Source of the DNA: Trachelipus rathkii
Taxonomy: Eukaryota; Arthropoda; Malacostraca; Isopoda; Trachelipodidae
DNA length: 47,500 nucleotides
Assembly (NCBI GenBank): GCA_015478945.1
Contig: JABUQX010027530.1
Coordinates: 1-47,500, forward strand
Reading direction: 5' to 3'
The position numbers and the translations under genes were made by a program. Positions 41,180 through 47,500 of the stretch are shown here, piece by piece. The stretch's first letter is position 1; each line of letters opens with the position of its first letter. The notes beneath the pieces were generated by a model. That model worked only from the letters and a program-made list of their open reading frames with translations, had not been told where the DNA came from and made no database searches.

Positions 41180-41310
41180 TTGTCAACTTATTGAGTTGTA
41201 CAATGACTAAGTCATTACAAGCGTAATGAAAGAGCAGTATTAATATGCAAGAGATTAAGCAATTAATTGCCTGCAATACAGATAATTCAAGAGATTATTG
41301 GTTAATCTGT
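41180..41310. other. Cluster of adjacent palindromes and hairpins
   Basis: Several inverted repeats are packed together. TTGTCAACT pairs with AGTTGTACAA with one bulge (41,180-41,203). AATGACT-A-AGTCATT (41,202-41,216) is perfect. CATTAC-AAGC-GTAATG (41,213-41,228) overlaps it, and GCAATTAATTGC (41,259-41,270) is a perfect 12-bp palindrome. The AATGACTAAGTCATT core contains TGACTAAGTCA, which resembles AP-1/bZIP binding sites (established motif class), but nothing nearby shows it is regulatory. Confidence 0.55.
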
Positions 41311-43040
41311 TCGTTTTACAAATAATTATTCCTACCTTTATTAAGTTCATTTGCATAGTAATGAAAGAGAGAGGCAATTTCGTTTTTTTATTGCAGAGAA
41401 GATCTGAGCTGGAAATGTAGCAAAATTTTATTGAATAATAAAAGAAATCTCAGAGAAGAATTGAGAGGAGAGGACGGAAATAGACAGAGAATCAGATGGA
41501 ATATAATTTAGCAAAAATAAAAATAATAATAAATTTTAAAGAAGAGAATTCTTCTTCCAGTTTTTTAATTGAGAGGAACTAGATTAATAGTCTAAGATCT
41601 GCATATTTAATTTTAATTTAGACTAATTTAACTTCATAAAGTAATATATTTTTTCACAATTTCAAGAAATTAAGTTCGCTAGATTTATACGTTTCAATTT
41701 TCAATTATCTCACGCTTCTGATCATATTTGAAACGTTCAAAATTGAAAGTATTAAAAAGGTAATATTATTTATTTACAAGAGGCGAGCATAAAAGCGGTA
41801 CAAAAATAAAATAATATTTTCTTAATTAATAAGTCCGTGCTCAAGATTCTTTACACTTCAGGAATGATTAACCGTAACCAGATTGAAGAAAAACTTGTAA
41901 TATAACAGTTTGGAAAAAAGAATTTTTAACTGCTAAGAACTATCATTGATCAACAAACATATTTGAATGAGACTTGATTTTATTTGTGTTATGAATCATA
42001 TTTTAGAAGGTAGGCAATACATAAATAGTAATGTCGCCTAAAATCGAAATCATTGACTCGCCATTAACAAAATTTGATCACATATCCATAGAAAAGTGGT
42101 CGAAATTTTTTTAAAATAGTGTTGACCATTTTTCTTGGCAACGATTTGGGTCTAAGTCCTTATCGAGAGTCTGGAACAGTGTCTTGAGAGGGCATAGACG
42201 AGACCTTCGGAAATTCCCTTAATTGATTGTTTTAAGGAATTCTGTTTAAGACTAGTTGTGGCTGAAAGGTTACTAAGTTTAGTTTGTAAGTTATCTTTTG
42301 ATGCTGATGAAAGAATAAATGGTTTATATATTATTTCAGATGGGAGTTGGAATTTACTTTAAATATTTAAGGCAAAAAAAAATGACAAGTTAATTACGTT
42401 AAATTTCATTTCCCACAGGTACCAATGGACCTTTTGGACAAAGGTACGAGTCTAATTGTCTTTTTACTTTATATCTCGATCAAGCCCAAATTTTATCCGC
42501 ATATTTGTTCTGACAAACGTTTTCGCGAAATATAATAAAGTATATTAATTTAACGGTTTTGTTGTTACTATTATGTCACTAAATTAATTAATTTATTTTT
42601 TATTTATTTAATAAAAAATTACTAGCACCAACCTTAAGTTAAATAATGATACTGAAAAGGTTTTAAAAGACCAAAACTTAATAAGTATTTAAATAGTTGT
42701 TATAAGAATAAAATTTCATTTTTAAGATACAAAATCCTCAACTACCTCAAATTTTTTTCCTGAAATCAGATAAAAAGCAGAGGCTTTAATTTAGGAAAAA
42801 AAATTTAATTTCAAAAGTTGCTTTGCGATCTTTTTTAGATATATATATTAATTTTTCTTTATAACGTTTATCCTGAGTTACGTTAAAGCCTGAATCTGTT
42901 TTCTTTAAAAAATACGCAAATCATTGGGTCAAACGTACTTGTTAAACTTTCAAATACCACTTAATTAAAGATGAAATTTGGTAAAGAATATTATATCTAA
43001 AAAAATTTCATTAATATGGGCATTCGATATTTCGGGGAGT
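41311..43040. other. Gene-free, AT-rich, cleaner-looking sequence
   Basis: The text looks like ordinary intergenic or intronic DNA with fewer single-base irregularities than the middle of the window. Purine-rich GAGAGGAGAGGA-type text occurs near 41,460-41,480. A small hairpin GTACC...GGTAC lies near 42,419-42,447. No exon could be supported. Confidence 0.45.
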
Positions 43041-43170
43041 GGATAATGAGAATGGAATAAGAAATGATAATGATAATGATAATGATAAGGAAAATATCGA
43101 TAATGATAATGATAATAATAAATAAAATATAAATATATAATATAATAATATATAATAATAATAATAATAA
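43041..43170. repeat. (ATAATG)n then (AAT)n microsatellite
   Basis: Imperfect ATAATG units run from about 43,041 to 43,120 and pass into ATA/AAT units up to about 43,170. Confidence 0.88.
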
Positions 43171-43361
43171 TTTAACATTTCATAATTAATGAATAATCTT
43201 CAAATTTATCGTGAATTTATATGTAATAGTTATTGGTTGCTGACATGAAGAGATGCAACAAATAAGTTAATCAAAGAATTTCCTTTCCCAAAATGGACAA
43301 TGACAGAATTCCTATTTTAAAGAAAATGAATTTCTTTTCTCTGGAATGAAGAATGAGGGAT

Positions 43362-43745
43362 TTAACCATCAGTTAATATTCTCTCAAAGGCGACTACACA
43401 AAAATTCGGTGTTTGTCGAAGCTTCTGCAACGAACTTTTTATAACATAATAGTCAAATATACTTCTGTGTGGGAATTGTGTCATTTTGGGTCGAAAGTTC
43501 ATTATTCGGATTTGGTTTGTCATGTACACGAATGTTTTACATTGATAGTCGATAAAATGAAATGAAATGTCAAAGGATGATTCGTTCTTAGATAAAAAAA
43601 ATTTGATTGAAAGTTTTCCGAACACGCGAATGTTTTGAAGTTTTGTCTCAAGGTTGGGTTGTCCCGAACTCATTCTCTTTATTATTTTTCCCCTCAAGAG
43701 AAGAAGACCATTGGAGGAGATCTTTGTAGCTCTAAATTTGCCCAA
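43362..43745 (-). other. Unrecognised open frame, 103 codons from first ATG
   Basis: A minus-strand frame stays open for 127 codons. The stop just upstream is at 43,752-43,754. Its 5' codon is TTG, and the first ATG is at 43,671-43,673, giving 103 residues beginning MSSGQPNLETKLQN. Unlike the frames of the middle region, the product has a mixed composition (Lys, Arg, Asp, Gln, Pro, Phe, Tyr) and lies in locally more GC-rich, cleaner-looking sequence. It could therefore be an exon or a fragment of a degraded mobile-element protein. I recognise no family motif, catalytic residue or splice-bounded structure. It lies between a trinucleotide microsatellite and a (TA)n block. Confidence 0.2.
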
Positions 43746-43903
43746 TTCAAATTACTAAACAAAATTGTCCTTTAAAAATGCATTTTTAACTCTATATAAC
43801 AATCCAATAAATTTTGTCAAATTATCTATTAAATTATATTCAAAACAATATGAAATGGAAAAAAATTATTGACTACTTATATAATAGAAATTTCCAAATT
43901 CCG

Positions 43904-43938
43904 TAATATATATATATATTATATATATATATATATAT

Positions 43939-43969
<31 letters not shown>

Positions 43970-44094
43970 ATTATATATATATATAGTATAATATATATAT
44001 ATATATCATATAATATTTATTATATATATATATATATTATTATATTTATATATTATATATATATAGTATAACTATATATATATATATAATACGT

Positions 44095-44125
<31 letters not shown>

Positions 44126-44155
44126 TATATATATTATATATATATAATATATATG
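43904..44155. repeat. (TA)n microsatellite
   Basis: About 250 bases of TA with interruptions (TTA, AATA, TAGTATAA). It is the left member of the TA blocks around the foldback element. Confidence 0.93.
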
Positions 44156-44202
44156 TTAAAAAACAATAAGGTAGCGAAATTTTTATTTTAGCAGAACGTT
44201 TC

Positions 44203-44220
44203 GTGAACGTTACTGTTCAC
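44203..44220. other. Perfect hairpin GTGAAC-GTTACT-GTTCAC
   Basis: Six-base arms flank a six-base loop, inside about 160 bases of non-repetitive sequence between two TA blocks. Overlapping AACGT/ACGTT pairs occur just upstream. No function can be assigned. Confidence 0.45.
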
Positions 44221-44298
44221 TTCATTTAAACTTAGAATTTGTGCGGGTTTTCTTCTATAACTTTTGACACGTTTAGTGTGTTATTGCAATCTACGACA

Positions 44299-44313
44299 CC
44301 CACACACACGTAA

Positions 44314-44371
<58 letters not shown>

Positions 44372-44440
44372 ATATGATTAGATATTACTATAGTATATAT
44401 ATATATATATAATAATATATATATTATATTAGTTATATTG
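44299..44440. repeat. (CA)n/(TA)n compound microsatellite
   Basis: CACCCACACACAC passes into about 50 bases of pure TA, a short non-repetitive patch and then further TA. Confidence 0.9.
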
Positions 44441-44952
44441 GCCTTTTCATAAATCATGAGCAAGTATAAGAATTTTTTAAGGGCATGATCAATATTTTAG
44501 ATGTTGGGACCCCCATTTTAGCCCCACCTGAAAATGGACCATCAAAGTTCGGAATATCAGGCCGAAGTTTTGACTCCTATAACATCCAAATTGTAGCTTT
44601 TTTTGGCCCTTAAAAACGTTGTTTTCGGGTGTTTTTCCTGTGTCTGTAGTCATTTTTTCAAAATTTTTCCAATTTTTTCAAAACCCCATGTTTTTTGACA
44701 TTTTTCGTATCAACTTTCCAGAATTTTTTTCAGAAATAACTTCAAACTTGAAATATGCAATAGATGGGTCCATTACCTACAAATGCACACATTTGATTTT
44801 TTCGATTTTTTGAGTTTTTGTGCTCAGCGTTGTCCAATTTCCAAACCCAACTTTTTTGTGGATTTTGAAATGAAAAATTGCGATAATTTTTTATCTTTTC
44901 GGCGAAGTGGATGAAATTATTCAGGGCATGGATTAGTCTGGGAGAGGTCACA

Positions 44953-45092
44953 TTTTTACTTAGATAATTCTTTGTATATGCATTTAGTTTTGGATTTCTT
45001 CAATGGACAAATTTTCAAGGGAAAAAAAATTTGGGAATATTTTTTAAAAATTTTCTTTTGAGTATCCAAAAAAAAAATTATCTAAGTAAAAA
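44953..45092. repeat. Nested inverted repeat in left arm
   Basis: TTTTTACTTAGATAATT (44,953-44,969) pairs perfectly with AATTATCTAAGTAAAAA (45,076-45,092), and partial pairing continues inward (AAATTTT... against ...AAAATTT). This is a hairpin inside the left arm of the larger foldback. Confidence 0.8.
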
Positions 45093-45178
45093 AGGTCTAT
45101 CTCGCCAAACTATATCATAGCCTGAAAATTTGATGTTTATCGGATAATGTAGAAAAAAAAATATTTAATATTTAACTT

Positions 45179-45200
45179 TTGAACGATAAGTTTTTGAAAT
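45179..45200. other. 22-nt loop at the centre of the foldback
   Basis: The last paired bases are AATATTTAACTT (45,167-45,178) and AAGTGAAATATT (45,201-45,212). The midpoint at about 45,189.5 equals the midpoint of the outer ends, so the arms are symmetrical. Confidence 0.7.
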
Positions 45201-45290
45201 AAGTGAAATATTGAGAATATTTTTTTTATTATATACTTATCCGATCAACATCAATTTTCAGGGCTGTATAGTTGAGGCGAGAATAGAACC

Positions 45291-45427
45291 TTTTTACTTA
45301 GATATTTTTTTTTGTATATACTCAAAAAAGAAATTTTTAAAAATTTCCCAAAATTTTTTTATTGAAAATTTGTTCAAGGAATAAATCAAAACTAACTGCA
45401 TATATAAAGAAATTATCAAAGTAAAAA
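45291..45427. repeat. Nested inverted repeat in right arm
   Basis: TTTTTACTTAGATA (45,291-45,304) pairs imperfectly with AATTATCAAAGTAAAAA (45,411-45,427). It is the mirror counterpart of the nested repeat in the left arm, with one substitution in the shared module, so the element carries four copies of this module. Confidence 0.75.
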
Positions 45428-46011
45428 TGTGCCTCTCCCCAGACTAGCATATGCCCTGAAAATTTCATTCCACTTTCGCTCAAACAGATAAAATTTATTA
45501 TCGCAAATTTTTCATTTCAAAATATATAAAAAAAGTGGGGTTTTGGATTGGACAACGCTTGAAGACAAAACTCAAAAATCGGAAAAATAATTCAGTGCAT
45601 TTTGTACGTAATGGACCCATCTATGCATATTTCAAGTTTGAAGTCATTTCGAAAAAATTCTGGAAGTTGATACGCAAAATGTCAACATTTTATTTTAATA
45701 TGACAAAATTTGAAAATTTTGAAAAAATGACACAGACACAGAAAAAACCACCGGAAAACAACGTTTTAGAGGCAAAAAAAAGCTACAATTTGCTGTTATA
45801 GGGTCAAAATCGGCTGAAAATTCCGAATTTTGATGTCCATTTTTCCAGGTGGGGGCTAAATGGGGTCCCAAAATCTCTAAAATATTGGATCATGCCCTTA
45901 ACTTTTTAAAGTTGGTACCTTTGATATTTGTCCTGAAAACAGAATAAACTAAAGAAATTTTTTAACCTAATAAATCCAGTTCCTTTCTTTTTGAGCTTTA
46001 TCTCTCTCTTT

Positions 46012-46014
<3 letters not shown>

Positions 46015-46047
<33 letters not shown>

Positions 46048-46062
46048 TTTATATATTATAAT

Positions 46063-46093
<31 letters not shown>

Positions 46094-46218
46094 ATAAATA
46101 ATAAATATGTATATATATATTGTTAATTATATATTTAATAATATACATATATATATATATTATATATAATAATTATATATATAGTATATATATATTAATA
46201 TATTATATATATATAAAT

Positions 46219-46307
<89 letters not shown>

Positions 46308-46396
46308 TATATTAGTATATATATTAATATATATATTACTATATATTATATATATATATATATAGTATATATATATTATTATATATTATTATATAT
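46015..46396. repeat. (TA)n microsatellite, about 380 bp
   Basis: The longest TA block of the window, interrupted by AATA, TTAA, AGTATA and TATTA units and preceded by a TCTCTCTTTCCC pyrimidine tract. It ends directly at the tRNA-like segment at 46,398. Confidence 0.93.
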
Positions 46397-46397
46397 G

Positions 46398-46498
46398 AGT
46401 TCACGTTTGGCTCAACGGGTTAAGGCGAGGTTTTTCTCTCACCTTTAATTAGAACGCTGATTTCCTCTCATGTTATGGTTCGTTTTCTAGTTGGTCTT
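46398..46498 (+). mobile_element. tRNA-like (Ser/Leu type) SINE head fragment
   Basis: TTTGGCTCAACGGGTTAAGGCGA (46,406 onward) closely resembles a tRNA-Ser/Leu D-arm and pol III A-box. AGGT...ACCT can form an anticodon-like stem with a nine-base loop, and GGTTCGTTTTC (46,477-46,487) resembles a B-box. The A-to-B distance fits a tRNA with a long variable arm. The acceptor stem does not pair, so it is not a working tRNA. A tRNA-derived SINE or pseudogene is more likely. No clear tail or target duplication is visible, as its left side is the TA block. Confidence 0.45.
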
Positions 46499-46683
46499 TG
46501 TGAACGGCATCAAATTTCTCCGTCCCAGTAGGAGCTTTCTATAATATTTACCTATTTGCAGTTTACGGCAGTGGTGTTAATTACAGTCTAATCTCAACAC
46601 TACAGTACATCACTACAAACACAATACAACAAATCAATATAATTCATATACAAACATCTCTTCTCAGCTTCTCTCATTTGGAA

Positions 46684-46760
46684 AGGCCCGCGTATTAGAA
46701 TTGGCGAACCACCGCCCGCGGTGCAAGCACTCCGACTGCTTGAGCTGAATGCAGGGCTTG
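46684..46760 (-). mobile_element. tRNA-like segment on minus strand, SINE candidate
   Basis: Read on the minus strand from about 46,755, AGCTCAAGCAGTCGGAGTGC matches a D-arm/A-box pattern. GTGGTTCGCCAATTC about 30 bases later matches a B-box with a two-base insertion, and a GCCC...GGGC pair could be an acceptor-stem remnant. It is clearly more GC-rich than the surroundings, as tRNA-derived SINE heads usually are in AT-rich genomes (established knowledge). The anticodon arm is not well formed. Confidence 0.4.
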
Positions 46761-46794
46761 GACCTGCAAGTTTCCATGACGCAAGATAAATTAT

Positions 46795-47124
46795 TTGGTC
46801 CTTCTTATATTTAATATCCAGGGTGACAATAAAAAATTATTATCGGAATGGTTTGTAATTGCTATTCAGAATTATTTGCCTATCGCTATGAGATTGCTTC
46901 TTTCATTGTTATATCGAAAAAAAGAAGAATTAATTTTAATTTTAGGCACCGGTTTTGCAGAAACCCGCTGTAGTGCCGCCGGGGGGGGCCCCCTTGTGAC
47001 AAACATGGGGGGCAAAGTGTATTCTGTCACCCTATGTTATTTCGTTAATAAAAAACAAAAAAAGAACAGTGTCGTGGCGTCTAAATTCGCTCTACAAACT
47101 TTACGTAGATACATCAAATTTTAA
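46795..47124 (+). other. Open frame without ATG start, unrecognised
   Basis: A plus-strand frame of 109 codons starts at TTG, not ATG, and ends at a TAA. The first in-frame ATG is internal, at 46,888. The central part crosses a G8C5 run and would encode Ala, Gly and Pro. No family is recognised. A pyrimidine-A-AG before GCACCGG near 46,946 could be a 3' splice site, but nothing confirms an exon. It is weakly interesting only because the sequence here looks relatively clean. Confidence 0.12.
46981..47030. other. G8C5 run followed by GTGACA...TGTCAC hairpin
   Basis: Eight G (46,981-46,988) and five C (46,989-46,993) form a self-pairing block. GTGACA (46,996-47,001) can pair with TGTCAC (47,025-47,030), and a second G-run (six G) lies in that loop. 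In such AT-rich DNA this is an unusual local structure or a homopolymer error hot spot. Confidence 0.5.
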
Positions 47125-47500
47125 CTGAAATAAATTCCCTAAGCTTACTCATTTTATAAGCTTAGATGTGAAGTCCAAAAAAAATAGATATCAATTTATT
47201 TTTATTGTTTGTTAATATTAATTAAATTATATATGAAAATTCACCATTACAGGGAAAGTTTGTGTCTTTTTCTTTCATAAATTTAGGATCATAAAATGCA
47301 TTTCCCAGTTTTACCAACTTACAAAGCTGAATTTTTTTAATTCCCCCTTGTTAATAAAGTACGCAATATCAGTATATGTTAGTATGATTGATGACTGGCA
47401 ATTAATTTAAGATGCTGATGAGAAAAATACGATATTAAAAATATTAAAAATTGAAAAATAAAGTAAGCAAAACGCTCATTTTGAATGAAAAATGAAAACG
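47125..47500. other. Gene-free right end
   Basis: AT-rich non-repetitive sequence. I see no gene, RNA, repeat or regulatory element. Confidence 0.5.

Larger units (their letters stand above)
44477..45901. mobile_element. TTAA-flanked foldback (long inverted repeat) element, 1,417 bp
   Basis: The segment 44,481-45,897 is one near-complete inverted repeat. It opens with GGGCATGATC and closes with GATCATGCCC. TTAA stands directly outside both ends (44,477-44,480 and 45,898-45,901), and similarity between the flanks stops there. The arms are about 698 and 697 bp (44,481-45,178 and 45,201-45,897) around a 22-nt loop. They agree over most of their length (roughly 80-90% by eye) with many one-base indels, some substitutions and at least one larger difference near 44,690/45,690. 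TTAA target duplication is a hallmark of piggyBac-type and some MITE families (established knowledge). I see no transposase, so a non-autonomous foldback element is the best reading. Known piggyBac ends usually begin with C-runs rather than GGGC, so family assignment is open. Short frames in both arms are mirror shadows of each other. Confidence 0.72.

Noticed and set aside
41202..41216. AP-1-type regulatory site
   Set aside because: The match TGACTAAGTCA is good, but short motifs occur by chance in AT-rich DNA and no gene or promoter lies nearby. Kept only as part of the palindrome cluster.
44281..44463. 60-codon frame of Ile-Tyr repeats
   Set aside because: It is the translation of a (TA)n microsatellite.
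44742..45801. Two frames (69 codons minus, 88 codons plus) sharing a similar short peptide
   Set aside because: They are mirror images created by the inverted repeat arms. The plus frame starts at GTG, and nothing shows selection for protein.
44481..45897. Inverted repeat as a missed-adapter or template-switch read artefact
   Set aside because: Considered seriously because many arm differences are one-base indels. The symmetry stops at TTAA on both sides, the flanks are unrelated, and real substitutions and a larger indel separate the arms. Raw reads could still overturn this.
44481..45897. Autonomous piggyBac transposon
   Set aside because: TTAA flanks fit, but there is no room for or trace of a transposase and the terminal bases do not match typical piggyBac ends.
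46406..46498. Functional tRNA-Ser gene
   Set aside because: A-box and D-arm are good, but the acceptor stem is absent, the anticodon loop has nine bases and the B-box departs from consensus. A SINE or pseudogene is more likely.
1..47500. Bacterial or phage operon, toxin-antitoxin or defence system
   Set aside because: Apart from one 199-codon frame no open frame exceeds 127 codons. There are no ribosome-binding sites or gene clusters, and the repeat content is eukaryotic.
1..47500. Telomere repeats or rRNA genes
   Set aside because: I looked for TTAGG/TTAGGG-type arrays and conserved rRNA cores and saw none.

Overview
The window looks like a eukaryotic, probably invertebrate animal, nuclear genome fragment. 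It is very AT-rich, has no recognisable protein-coding gene, no bacterial-style gene density or ribosome-binding sites, and consists of satellite DNA, long (TA)n microsatellites, a foldback mobile element and tRNA-like SINE fragments. I cannot name the organism. Much of the sequence also looks like poorly corrected long-read data. Copies of one satellite monomer differ mostly by single-base and homopolymer indels, and the error style changes along the array. I therefore treat most short open frames as chance.

Layout. (1) About 1-13,900: one tandem satellite array, median spacing about 247 bp, carrying a 65-A run, a C/T homopolymer block and an out-of-phase 19-bp duplication. Beyond about 9,400 the copies fade under extra A/T bases. 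(2) About 13,900-33,990: sequence of mixed composition without recognisable genes or repeats. It shows abrupt purine/pyrimidine skew changes, and open-frame strand tends to follow skew. It holds a small GC-rich spot, a 16-bp direct repeat 90 bp apart and a G-depleted tract of about 2.3 kb. (3) About 33,990-38,587: extremely AT-rich DNA with AAT/TAAA low complexity, two islands of more balanced composition holding palindromes and hairpins, and a (TA)n block. (4) 38,599-43,900: AT-rich DNA with a TTAACG-palindrome segment, a hairpin cluster near 41.2 kb, an ATAATG microsatellite and one unrecognised 103-127-codon open frame. (5) 43,904-47,500: the cleanest-looking part. (TA)n blocks flank a 1,417-bp near-palindromic element bounded by TTAA on both sides. 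Two tRNA-like segments on opposite strands and unassigned sequence follow.

There are no genes here that work together. The best-supported biological object is the foldback element at 44,481-45,897: two arms of about 698 bp, a 22-nt loop, TTAA at both edges, and a smaller inverted repeat nested in each arm. I see no new defence, metabolic or regulatory system. The main message for a user is that annotation from about 9.4 to 34 kb should not be trusted before re-sequencing or polishing.
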